A program made the position numbers and the translations under genes. Source: UBA6165 sp044233745 (GTDB lineage Bacteria; Bacteroidota; Bacteroidia; Flavobacteriales_D; Crocinitomicaceae). From it: a stretch of 64,000 nt of DNA. The stretch lies in assembly GCA_044233745.1 (NCBI GenBank), contig JBIIJN010000002.1, forward strand, positions 1 to 64,000. Reading direction: 5' to 3'. Shown piece by piece: positions 35,788-44,337 of this stretch (positions are counted from its first letter, which is position 1; each line of letters opens with the position of its first letter). The notes under the pieces are model-generated. The model did no database searches, was not told where the DNA came from, and worked only from the letters and a program-made list of their open reading frames with translations.

Positions 35788-36741
35788 ATGGGATTGTTCG
35801 GATTCTTCTCCAAAGACAAAAAGGAAACCTTAGACAAAGGTTTAGAGAAAACCAAAGAGGGTTTACTCTCAAAAATATCGCGCGCTATTGTCGGGAAATC
35901 GAAAGTAGATGATGAGGTGCTTGATATGTTGGAGGAAACGCTCATCACTTCAGATGTGGGTGTGGAAACTACCCTCAAAATTATCGAGCGCATTCAAGAG
36001 CGTGCTTCAAAAGACAAGTACATGTCAACCAGTGAATTGAACGAAATTTTGCGCCAAGAAATCGTTGCTTTATTGGAAGAAAACAATTCTAACGACGATA
36101 CAGATTTTCAACTTCCAGAAACCAACGGTGAGCCTTATGTAATCATGGTTGTGGGCGTAAACGGCGTTGGTAAAACAACAACCATTGGAAAACTGGCACA
36201 TCAATTCAAAGCATCTGGTAAAAATGTAGTTTTGGGTGCTGCCGATACTTTTCGTGCAGCTGCTGTTGACCAATTGATTATTTGGGCCGACCGCGTTGGG
36301 GTGCCTATTGTGCAACAAGGCATGAATGCCGATCCTGCGGCTGTGGCGTTTGATACTTGTCAATCCGCTAAAGCCAATAAAAATGATTTGGTGATTATTG
36401 ACACCGCTGGACGTTTGCACAACAAAGTGAATTTGATGAATGAGCTATCAAAAATCAAACGCGTGATGGAGAAAGTGATTCCCGGAGCACCCCATGAAGT
36501 TCTTCTTGTACTCGATGGTTCAACTGGACAAAACGCCTACGAACAAGCCAAGCAATTTGCTGCAGCTACAGACATCACGGCATTGGCCATTACCAAATTA
36601 GATGGGACCGCCAAAGGTGGTGTGGTGATTGGTATCTCAGATCAAATGAAAATTCCAGTGAAATACATTGGCGTTGGTGAAGGCATGAATGATTTGCAAT
36701 TGTTTAATAGACGAGCATTCGTGGATTCGTTGTTTGGTTGA
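35788..36741 (+). CDS. ftsY: Signal recognition particle receptor FtsY
   Basis: The 317-residue SRP GTPase docks ribosome-SRP complexes at the inner membrane. It has a short N-terminal helical region, then the NG domain with GVNGVGKTTTIGKLA (P-loop, about 123-137), AADTFRAAAVDQL, IDTAGRLHNKVNLM, TKLDGTAKGG and IKYIGVGE-type closing loop (VKYIGVGEGMNDL). The acidic A domain is very short, as usual in Bacteroidota. Confidence 0.97.
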   Translation: MGLFGFFSKDKKETLDKGLEKTKEGLLSKISRAIVGKSKVDDEVLDMLEETLITSDVGVETTLKIIERIQERASKDKYMSTSELNEILRQEIVALLEENNSNDDTDFQLPETNGEPYVIMVVGVNGVGKTTTIGKLAHQFKASGKNVVLGAADTFRAAAVDQLIIWADRVGVPIVQQGMNADPAAVAFDTCQSAKANKNDLVIIDTAGRLHNKVNLMNELSKIKRVMEKVIPGAPHEVLLVLDGSTGQNAYEQAKQFAAATDITALAITKLDGTAKGGVVIGISDQMKIPVKYIGVGEGMNDLQLFNRRAFVDSLFG

Positions 36742-36744
36742 TTT

Positions 36745-36777
36745 GGCGACTAGCTGTTAGCTATTGGCTGTTGGCGG
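36745..36777. repeat. Dispersed intergenic repeat copy after ftsY
   Basis: A degenerate copy with GGCGACTAGCTGTTAGCTA and TTGGCTGTTGGCG right after the ftsY stop. The next bases (actttgtcaaaatttg) parallel the bases after the 25721 copy, so the repeat is longer than its core. Confidence 0.5.
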
Positions 36778-36890
36778 GTCATACTTTGTCAAAATTTGCC
36801 TGAAAAGCTATTAGGATTGCGTAATTTTTTTCTTTCAGAAGAATCAATGAACAAACATTAAAACGTTGTATCGCCCAATACTCAAGCAAC

Positions 36891-37409
36891 ATGAGCAACA
36901 TCATTTCTCAGACCCCTCGCCTCTATCTCCGTGAATTAAATCCTGAGGATGCGGAAAATTTCTATCTTCTGAATCTAGATCCAGATGTGATGCGCTACAC
37001 GGGCGACGTAGCTTTTAATTCTATTCACGAAGCCAAATCGTTCCTGGAAAATTATGATCATTACGAAAAACACGAATTTGGTCGCTGGGCGGTACAAAGA
37101 ATATCTGACGATGTGTTTTTGGGCTGGTGCGGCTTGAAGTATTCCCACGAATTGAACGAAGTAGATTTGGGCTTTCGCTTTTTTAAATCGTTTTGGAATC
37201 AAGGTTTTGCCACAGAGGCAGCATCATTATGCTTGGAACTGGGCTTCGGGAAATTTGAATTGAAGCGCATTGTGGGTAGGGCTATGTCGGAAAATTTGGC
37301 ATCGATTCGCGTTTTGGAGAAAATTGGTTTTGAGCCATGTTCTTCGAAGCCTTTTGAAGAAAGTTACCGAATGACTGTTTGCGACAAGATTTTTGAAATC
37401 TTCCCATAG
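36891..37409 (+). CDS. GNAT acetyltransferase, RimJ/RimL-like
   Basis: The 172-residue protein has TPRLYLRELNPEDAENFYLLN at its start, DLGFRFFKSFWNQGFATEAAS (acetyl-CoA loop) and RIVGRAMSENLASIRVLEKIGFE near the end. This is the typical layout of N-terminal or small-molecule acetyltransferases. The substrate is unknown. It stands between two dispersed repeats. Confidence 0.9.
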   Translation: MSNIISQTPRLYLRELNPEDAENFYLLNLDPDVMRYTGDVAFNSIHEAKSFLENYDHYEKHEFGRWAVQRISDDVFLGWCGLKYSHELNEVDLGFRFFKSFWNQGFATEAASLCLELGFGKFELKRIVGRAMSENLASIRVLEKIGFEPCSSKPFEESYRMTVCDKIFEIFP

Positions 37410-37419
37410 AGCATCATCC

Positions 37420-37448
37420 TTGACGCATCTGTTTTATTCGTAATTTTG
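37420..37448 (+). promoter_or_regulatory. Promoter of rimO
   Basis: TTG (37420-37422), 18 bases, then TAATTTTG (37441-37448). The dispersed repeat at 37469-37519 would then lie in the rimO 5' leader. Confidence 0.55.
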
Positions 37449-37468
37449 CGCCTCGTTATAACATTTTA

Positions 37469-37519
37469 GCCAGAAGCTAGCCTGTCTGCCGATAGGCATG
37501 ATGCTAGTGGCTAGCAGCC
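37469..37519. repeat. Dispersed intergenic repeat in the rimO leader
   Basis: AGCCAGAAGCTAGCC and GGCTAGCAGCC flank a CTGCCGATAGGCATG centre. The outer words are inverted relative to one another and match the copies near dnaE and dinB. Confidence 0.65.
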
Positions 37520-37528
37520 GAAATTCAA

Positions 37529-38842
37529 ATGAAAACAAAAACACTCAAAAAAAATAAAGTCAACGTCATTACCATGGGGTGTTCGAAGAATCTGTTTGAT
37601 TCTGAATTACTTATGGCACAGTTGAAAGCCAATAAATTTGATGTAACGCACGAAGACACCAAAGATGATTCTGAAATTGTAATCATCAATACCTGCGGAT
37701 TTATTGACAATGCCAAGCAGGAATCCATCGATACGATTTTGCGCTATGCAGAAGCCAAAAAAGAAGGTGCGGTTGATAAATTGTATGTAACAGGTTGTCT
37801 TTCTCAGCGCTACAAAGATGAATTGGAGGTTGAAATTCCAGAGGTGGATGCTTATTTCGGTACGCGCGAATTGCCTAGAATCTTGAAAACTCTGAAAGCC
37901 GATTATAAACACGAATTGGTTGGAGAGCGCATTTTGACTACGCCTTCGCATTATGCTTATTTCAAAATTGCTGAGGGTTGCGACCGACCTTGTTCGTTTT
38001 GTGCCATTCCTTTGATGCGTGGCAAACACGTTTCAACGCCCATCGAGCAATTGGTGGAATCCGCGAAAAGTTTGGCTGCTCAAGGTGTTAAAGAATTGAT
38101 TTTCATTGCGCAAGATTTAACTTATTACGGTTTGGATATCTACAAAAAGCGCAATTTGGCCGAACTTATTGATAAAATTGCCGAAGTGGAAGGCATTGAA
38201 TGGATTCGTTTGCATTATGCTTTTCCAGCCGGTTTCCCGATGGATGTTTTGGATGTGATGAGCACCAATCCGAAAGTGTGCAATTATTTGGATATGCCGC
38301 TGCAACATGGTTCAACCAAGATTTTGAAAGCCATGCGTCGAGGCATTACCCGCGAAAAAACGGAAGAATTGGTCAATGAAATCCGCGCGAAAGTGCCAAA
38401 CATCGCCTTGAGAACTACCTTGATTGCGGGTTATCCTGGCGAAACGGAAGAAGATTTCCAAGAAATGTATGAATTTGTGGAACGCATGCGCTTTGACCGT
38501 TTGGGTATTTTCACCTATTCCCACGAAGAAAATACACACGCACACAATTTTGAAGATGATGTTCCGGATGACTTGAAGCGCGAACGTGCCGACGTGATTA
38601 TGGAATTGCAATCGGGTATTTCCTACGAATTGAATCAAAAGAGAATTGGAAGCACACTTCGCGTTTTGTTTGATAGAGTAGAAGGCGACTATTTTATTGG
38701 TCGCTCAGAATTCGATTCACCTGAAGTGGACAACGAAGTTTTGGTGAAGAAAACCGCAGAAACGTATTTGCGCATTGGCGATTTCGCTGACATTAAGATT
38801 ATAAGTGCCGATCACTATGATTTGTATGGGGAGGTGGTTTAA
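37529..38842 (+). CDS. rimO: Ribosomal protein S12 methylthiotransferase RimO
   Basis: The 437-residue radical SAM enzyme adds a methylthio group to the conserved Asp of ribosomal protein S12. The N-terminal UPF0004 domain has VITMGCSKNLFDSE and INTCGFIDNAKQESIDTI. The radical SAM cluster is CDRPCSFCAIPLMRGKHVS (CxxxCxxC, about 150-158). A TRAM domain closes the protein near 370-437. The GCSKN and CAIP features distinguish it from MiaB. Confidence 0.96.
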   Translation: MKTKTLKKNKVNVITMGCSKNLFDSELLMAQLKANKFDVTHEDTKDDSEIVIINTCGFIDNAKQESIDTILRYAEAKKEGAVDKLYVTGCLSQRYKDELEVEIPEVDAYFGTRELPRILKTLKADYKHELVGERILTTPSHYAYFKIAEGCDRPCSFCAIPLMRGKHVSTPIEQLVESAKSLAAQGVKELIFIAQDLTYYGLDIYKKRNLAELIDKIAEVEGIEWIRLHYAFPAGFPMDVLDVMSTNPKVCNYLDMPLQHGSTKILKAMRRGITREKTEELVNEIRAKVPNIALRTTLIAGYPGETEEDFQEMYEFVERMRFDRLGIFTYSHEENTHAHNFEDDVPDDLKRERADVIMELQSGISYELNQKRIGSTLRVLFDRVEGDYFIGRSEFDSPEVDNEVLVKKTAETYLRIGDFADIKIISADHYDLYGEVV

Positions 38843-38845
38843 GAT

Positions 38846-38985
38846 TTATCCCTCCAAAATCCGAATCAAGTCATTGTTCACATAATACACTTCACGTCCG
38901 TCAATTTTTGCGGAGAGGATGCCCAAATCGACCAAGCTTTTCATGTATTTGGTTAGGGTTGTTCGGCTATTCACGCCTTTGACTT
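38846..38985 (-). pseudogene. C-terminal winged-helix remnant of a Fic-like protein
   Basis: The minus strand encodes about 46 residues, from NSRTTLTKYMKSLVDLGILS to VYYVNNDLIRILEG, and a stop. This is a winged helix as found at the C-terminus of Fic/DOC-type proteins. Upstream the frame runs into unrelated sequence with a small inverted repeat (about 38989-39040), and no HPFxxGNGR motif is found. The gene is a decayed or deleted relic. It converges on rimO with 3 bases between. Confidence 0.6.
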
Positions 38986-39531
38986 CCCTGGGCTTCGTAG
39001 GATTTGCACCGCGCTAGCAGCAACGAAGTTCATCCTGCGACTCTATACATCCAACCGTTCCCAATCATCTCAAAATTTTCTCTCAGCCAAAAGTAATTCA
39101 TCTTTGTGGCAATTTTTCAACTTCGGGTCATGCTTTTCAAAATATGTTACGGCGTTTTAACAAAAGCGTTTTTTGAATTGATGATTCAAAAATGTCCATT
39201 TTTACATAAAAAAGTGAACATATATGGAAAACATGTCCATTTTTATATAAAAAAGTGAACATATTGCCAAAACCTGTTCATTTTCCTCAATCGAAATTGA
39301 ATCCATTGCTTTGAATTCAAAAAGAAAACTTCTGGATTTTCGAGATGCGACAAAATTTTCGTGCTGATTCTAACCGTTAATGAGCTTTTTTGGATGTGTG
39401 GTTTGCTTTTAACTTAGTAAAATCCTTGAGACGCTAAAAATTATTAACCTATTGATTATCATATTCGTAAGACATTATTAACGTTTCAATCTCTCTTTCC
39501 TTCATAATTAATTGTGATATTCCATGGGTGG
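38986..39531. other. Non-coding gap with dyad repeats
   Basis: No convincing gene lies here. The left part has a small inverted repeat (CGTAGGAT/ATCCTGCG near 38997-39040) beside the Fic remnant. The centre holds two dyads at 39193-39220 and 39234-39261. The right part is AT-rich and leads to the secreted-protein/dab operon. Confidence 0.6.
39193..39285. repeat. Two 28-base dyads plus a half site
   Basis: The two copies, at 39193-39220 and 39234-39261, each have the form TGTCCATTTTT-N6-AAAAAGTGAACA, an imperfect palindrome. They differ at one central base and are 41 bases apart. A third half site, TGTTCATTTTC, is at 39275-39285. The arrangement suggests operators, possibly of the lost Fic-like gene or of the following operon. 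Confidence 0.6.
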
Positions 39532-39999
39532 ATGAAAACTTGGTTTACATTTGCTAAAAATTGCACAACTGTGTATAAAGCTGCGGCATCGTTATTAGCT
39601 TGGTTTATTCTCGTTTTAACTTCTGTATTTGGAGTTAACGCTCAATATGATTATGGTCCGGTGCAGCCTTCGATTTTTGTTGAATCGGAGTCGGTAATTT
39701 TTTTCAACGACATTTATTTTTGCGAGAACGGACTATTGTCTGCCATAAACGCGCCCATTGAAGAACCCCAAAATTCTGAGAAAAAATCTGAAGAAAATCG
39801 GGGAAAAGAGGATAAAGACGACGAAGTTCGTGAGCAACATAAAAGTAAATATTACAATGTCTTTTCTGAGAAATATGCGGATTCAAAGTTCAATAAAAAG
39901 GATTTTTGTGTTTGCTTTCACTTTCTAAATGCCCTTGCTCGTAAACCAAAACGCGCTTTATTTCTGCTGAATCACCAATGGAAAAATGAAATTTTATAA
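39532..39999 (+). CDS. Small secreted protein upstream of dabA
   Basis: The product (155 residues from the ATG at 39532) has a hydrophobic signal (AAASLLAWFILVLTSVFGVNAQ). The following domain has FVESESVIFFNDIYFCENG, a strongly charged linker (EKKSEENRGKEDKDDEVREQ) and a basic C-terminus with two close Cys (DFCVCFHFLNALARKPKRAL). A GTG at 39571 gives a compact signal starting MYKAAASLL and sits just after TACATTTG (39546-39553), so it is a serious alternative start. It lies 48 bases before dabA. I recognise no family. Confidence 0.6.
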   Translation: MKTWFTFAKNCTTVYKAAASLLAWFILVLTSVFGVNAQYDYGPVQPSIFVESESVIFFNDIYFCENGLLSAINAPIEEPQNSEKKSEENRGKEDKDDEVREQHKSKYYNVFSEKYADSKFNKKDFCVCFHFLNALARKPKRALFLLNHQWKNEIL

Positions 40000-40047
40000 A
40001 GACCCCCTTCAGGATTAGTCTTTTATAAAACATTCATTTATTTCATT

Positions 40048-42465
40048 ATGGAACAACAAGTTGTAGATTTCGATATATCCGAAATCGTACACAAAATTCA
40101 ACATTTTTTACCTGCTCAGGCCGCTATAAAGGATTTTGTGCATCACAATCCTCTTCATGCCTTTCAATCCCATAATTTCCACAAGGCAAGTCAAGAAGCT
40201 TCAGCATTGTTTGGCGCCACAACCTATCTTTCTCTTTCAGAGTATCGTGAATTTGTAAGAAGAGGGGAAATAGCGCATGATGTTTTAGACCGTGTGTTGC
40301 ATGAAAAATATCCAGATACAAACCAAAGATCCGAAATTCGAGCTGCATTAAATGAAATTCAAGATGAATTTCCGATTATTACTGAGCAAAATGGTGTTCG
40401 AAATGCGCTGGAAAAACACTTGGGGGTAAATCTCAATAAATATATTTCCCCAAGACTTTTTCGCATTTTGTCGTCATTTCTCGATCAAGGTATTCAAACT
40501 GTTGATGTATTCAAATATGATTTGGGATTTTTAGAAGCCATTCGCGATATTGAACGGCAATCTTTTACCAGCTTTTTTGACACCACAACTGCCCGCAATA
40601 TTTTCATGAATGAGAAATCAACAATATCAGATTTGTTGCGCTATTTCTTTGATGACCCTGCTTTTTATGAGCCTTATCTCTTCGAACAGCAGCTAAATCA
40701 TCCAGGTTGGTCAGGTTTTGTTTCCGTGGTTGAACACTCACCACAAACTATGATTTCGAGAAGAATTATCAAGTTGGAGGAGCTCATTTTTCTTGAACTT
40801 GCGTTAGAATTAGATGCCGTCTATAAGAAAAGAGGTGCCCATTGGAGTCCGATGTCGTCTGGTTTATTTGATCCTAAACAAGCGCATCTACCGAAATTAA
40901 ATCAATCCCAGTTGTTTAGCTGTTTGGCCGTTTTTCAAGAAGCTTATGAATGGACCTATTTTGATGTTGTTTTGGATAAAATCCGTAAAGAATCTGGCGT
41001 GATTTCGAACAAAGCAGTTGATTTTCAGGCCATGTTTTGCATTGATGACCGTTCGGTATCACTGCGTAAAAGTTTACAACTTAAACACCCAACTTGCCAA
41101 ACTTTCGGAACGCCTGGATATTTTGGTGTTGAGTTTTATTATCAACCATTTGGCGCCGAACAATACACGAAATCATGCCCCGCACCGGTTAATCCAAAAT
41201 ATTTGATTCGGGAAAAAGCTCGGGTAAAAAACCACAAAAATGATCCGCATTTTTCTCATCAGTCCTATGGTTTTGTGATGGGTTTAATCTATTCTATGAC
41301 CCTAGGATTTTGGTCAATAATGAAGCTCGTTTTGGGCACATTCAAGCCAACAGATCACGCTTTTGGTAATAAAGCCGAACATCATATGCATCCTGATTCT
41401 GAGCTCGAGATTGATTTTAAAGGAGAAGTTTTAGATGAACTGCATCTTGGGTTTGCTTCAGAAGAAATGGCGCTGCGGGTAAAAAATGTACTTCAGAGTA
41501 TTGGCTTGGCTGAACATTTCGCCGAGATAGTTTATGTGGTAGGTCACGGTGCGTCGTCGGTAAATAATCCTTATTACGCTGGCTATGATTGTGGCGCTTG
41601 CTCAGGCCGACCAGGTTCTGTAAACGCACGGGTTTTTGCTCAGATGGCCAACAAACCAGAAGTTCGCAAAATACTGGCACAAGCTGGAATTGATATTCCA
41701 GCAAATACCTTATTTATTCCTGCTCTACACGATACAACACGAGATGAGATTTTCTTTTTTGATGATTCTTCCTTGGGAGCGTTTGCACAGAAGCACAGCT
41801 ATTTTAAAACGCTGTTTAAGGAAGCATTGGTCGATAATGCGGCGCTGCGTGCTGGTCGGTTTGAGCTTATAGATTCGGATTTATCGAGGCACAAAAAACA
41901 TCAACTTTTAAAAGACAAATCAAATTCTCTTTTCGAACCTAGACCCGAATGGAACCATACCGACAATGCACTTTGCATCGTGGGCATGGAGGATATTTAT
42001 ACCCGTTTAGATTTAGACAAGCGTGCCTTTTTGAATTCTTACAATTATCGATTAGACGAGGCTGGAACTGCATTAGAGATGATTTTATCTGCGGCAATCC
42101 CTGTTTGCGGAGGAATCAATCTGGAATATTATTTCTCGCGCATGGACCAGCAAAAATTTGGAGCAGGCACCAAATTGCCGCATAACGTAATCGGACTTTT
42201 TGCACTAACCAATGGCGTTGAAGATGATTTGCGACCCGGTTTGCCAAGTCAAATGATTGAAATCCACTCTCCGTTTCGCATACTGTTTTTGGTAGAGCAA
42301 GAACCCAGGATTGTTTTAAAAGTCCTTATGAATAATCCAAAGTTATTAGAATGGGTTCAAAATCAATGGGTTTGGATGGTGGCTTTAGATCCAAAAACCA
42401 ATGAGTTATATCGTTATGAAAACATGTCATTCATCAAGTATGAACCTAAACTAAAAACAGTTTAA
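40048..42465 (+). CDS. dabA: Inorganic carbon transporter subunit DabA (DUF2309)
   Basis: The 805-residue protein is the carbonic-anhydrase-like subunit of the DAB dissolved-inorganic-carbon accumulation complex, attached to the cytoplasmic face of the membrane. Expected zinc-site residues are present: Cys331 and Asp333 in FCIDDRS, His500 in VVGHGASSVNNP and Cys515 in YDCGACSG. The 15-residue His-Cys spacing equals that of the characterised DabA. The N-terminus shows DFVHHNPLHAFQ. The dabB gene follows after 2 bases, so the pair is co-translated. Confidence 0.93.
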   Translation: MEQQVVDFDISEIVHKIQHFLPAQAAIKDFVHHNPLHAFQSHNFHKASQEASALFGATTYLSLSEYREFVRRGEIAHDVLDRVLHEKYPDTNQRSEIRAALNEIQDEFPIITEQNGVRNALEKHLGVNLNKYISPRLFRILSSFLDQGIQTVDVFKYDLGFLEAIRDIERQSFTSFFDTTTARNIFMNEKSTISDLLRYFFDDPAFYEPYLFEQQLNHPGWSGFVSVVEHSPQTMISRRIIKLEELIFLELALELDAVYKKRGAHWSPMSSGLFDPKQAHLPKLNQSQLFSCLAVFQEAYEWTYFDVVLDKIRKESGVISNKAVDFQAMFCIDDRSVSLRKSLQLKHPTCQTFGTPGYFGVEFYYQPFGAEQYTKSCPAPVNPKYLIREKARVKNHKNDPHFSHQSYGFVMGLIYSMTLGFWSIMKLVLGTFKPTDHAFGNKAEHHMHPDSELEIDFKGEVLDELHLGFASEEMALRVKNVLQSIGLAEHFAEIVYVVGHGASSVNNPYYAGYDCGACSGRPGSVNARVFAQMANKPEVRKILAQAGIDIPANTLFIPALHDTTRDEIFFFDDSSLGAFAQKHSYFKTLFKEALVDNAALRAGRFELIDSDLSRHKKHQLLKDKSNSLFEPRPEWNHTDNALCIVGMEDIYTRLDLDKRAFLNSYNYRLDEAGTALEMILSAAIPVCGGINLEYYFSRMDQQKFGAGTKLPHNVIGLFALTNGVEDDLRPGLPSQMIEIHSPFRILFLVEQEPRIVLKVLMNNPKLLEWVQNQWVWMVALDPKTNELYRYENMSFIKYEPKLKTV

Positions 42466-42467
42466 TT

Positions 42468-44327
42468 ATGTCGCTCATCATACATATTTTTATTTTGTTT
42501 CCATTGCTTAGTTTTTTTGTGAGTTTGATCTTACCCAAAAACAATGAAACTCGAATTGGACGTTTCTCCCTATATAGTGTTGGTTTTCAGTTGGTTTTCA
42601 GTTTGACTTTTTTCGTTTATTGGATAAGTCAAGGAGCTCCCGCGCTTAATTTGCAAGATATATCGCTGTATAATGAACCTACATTTGACTTCTACATAGA
42701 CTTTTATCTGGACAAACTCACCGCTGTATTTATGTCTATAGGTGTAGTCGTAACTTTTGTTGTTGTGGCTTATAGTCGATTATATATGCACAGAGAAGAG
42801 GGATTTAAGCGATTCTATAGTACCATTTTGTTCTTTTGGTTTGCTTATGTACTCACCATTTGGTCGGGAAATTTCGGCACCTTGTTCATCGGTTGGGAGT
42901 TTCTTGGTTTGTCCTCGTTTTTGCTCATTGCTTTTTATAGAACCCGTTACCTTCCTGTACACAATGCAGTTAAAGTTTTTTCTATATATCGCATTGGTGA
43001 CATAGGTATTCTACTGACCTTATGGGCAAGTCATCATTTGCTGCACCAAAATTTTCTATTTGCGCAAATGGAGTCGGTGAGCAGTCATCATGCTTTTGTT
43101 GAGAATCCATGGGTGGTATCTTTTATTGCGTTGATGATTTTGATTGCTGCTGCCGCTAAATCGGCTCAATTTCCTTTTTCATCATGGTTGCCAAGGGCTA
43201 TGGAAGGTCCAACGCCTTCGAGTGCCATTTTTTATGGCGCACTATCGGTTCATATGGGCGCATTTTTATTGTTGCGAACCGCGGAACTTTGGGACAACCT
43301 TTGGTTTATCCGTGTATTGATTGGAGTTGTGGGTGCCGTCACGTTTCTGTTATCGAATCTTACAGCTCAAACGCAATCGACAATCAAAGGAAAAATCGCC
43401 TACAGTTCTGCCGCTCAAATTGGTGTTATATTTCTTGAAATTGCCTTGGGGTGGCATATTTTAGCCTTATTTCATTTTGCGGGAAATGCTTTTTTGAGAT
43501 CCTACCAATTGCTGATTTCTCCTTCAGTTGCCACCTATTTGATTCGTGAACAGTTTTATAATTTCAATGCCCAAGAAAACAAGTCAAAATCAAGGTTTTG
43601 GAATACAATTCACATGCTTTCCTTGCAAGAATGGCACTTGGAAAAACTGCAATACCGTTTGATTTTTTCACCCATTAAGCGTTTCGGTAAACTCACTTCG
43701 TTTTTATCAGTTCGCAAGTTGATTACGCTGTTATCTGTGGTTTACACTATCGGAATCTGCTACGTTCATTTCGATTTACATTTTCTCCATGTGGATGTAT
43801 CAAAATATTTTTCTATTCTTTTGGCTTTCCTTGCTCTGATTACTGTTTCACGGGTTTACATAGAAAAGTCAAATGTGGCTTTGATGTGGCTCTTGCTGAT
43901 GTTTGTACACTTGTTTTTAGATTTATCCATTAGTGTAAATGACCATTTCGATTTAAAAGAAACTGGTGTTTATCTAAGTGGTGTTCTTTTTTCAGGTCTT
44001 GCTGGCTTTCTGGTTTTGTATCGTTTAGAGAAAAAGAGCGGCCAATCAATTTCACTCAGAACGTATAACGGATTTGTTGCAAAGTACCCAAAAAAATCGG
44101 TTGTTTTTCTGCTCTCCGCTCTTGGCGTAGCTGGGTTTCCAATCACCAGTACTTTTTTAGGTGAGGATTTATTGCTTTCACATGTGGCACTTAACCAAGT
44201 TGTTTTGGCCTTTCTGATTGCGGCTGTTTTTATTATTAACGGCATAGCGGTAATTCGCATTTATGCCCGCGTGTTTTTGGGTTCACGAGAAAAATCTTAC
44301 AATTCTAATAATCATTTAACATTATAA
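42468..44327 (+). CDS. dabB: Inorganic carbon transporter membrane subunit DabB (NuoL-like)
   Basis: The 619-residue membrane protein has about fourteen spans and belongs to the NuoL/MrpA proton-conducting family. It has FIGWEFLGLSSFLLIAFYR, a conserved Lys in AAAAKSAQFPFSSWLPRAM, and EGPTPSSAIFYGALSVHMGAF. Next to dabA it should be DabB, which couples ion flow to CO2 hydration. No other complex I subunits are nearby, which argues against a respiratory role. Confidence 0.9.
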   Translation: MSLIIHIFILFPLLSFFVSLILPKNNETRIGRFSLYSVGFQLVFSLTFFVYWISQGAPALNLQDISLYNEPTFDFYIDFYLDKLTAVFMSIGVVVTFVVVAYSRLYMHREEGFKRFYSTILFFWFAYVLTIWSGNFGTLFIGWEFLGLSSFLLIAFYRTRYLPVHNAVKVFSIYRIGDIGILLTLWASHHLLHQNFLFAQMESVSSHHAFVENPWVVSFIALMILIAAAAKSAQFPFSSWLPRAMEGPTPSSAIFYGALSVHMGAFLLLRTAELWDNLWFIRVLIGVVGAVTFLLSNLTAQTQSTIKGKIAYSSAAQIGVIFLEIALGWHILALFHFAGNAFLRSYQLLISPSVATYLIREQFYNFNAQENKSKSRFWNTIHMLSLQEWHLEKLQYRLIFSPIKRFGKLTSFLSVRKLITLLSVVYTIGICYVHFDLHFLHVDVSKYFSILLAFLALITVSRVYIEKSNVALMWLLLMFVHLFLDLSISVNDHFDLKETGVYLSGVLFSGLAGFLVLYRLEKKSGQSISLRTYNGFVAKYPKKSVVFLLSALGVAGFPITSTFLGEDLLLSHVALNQVVLAFLIAAVFIINGIAVIRIYARVFLGSREKSYNSNNHLTL

Positions 44328-44337
44328 TATATTCAAA

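Noticed and set aside
42468..44327. Respiratory complex I subunit NuoL
   Set aside because: No other nuo genes are present and dabA is directly upstream, so DabB is the better call.
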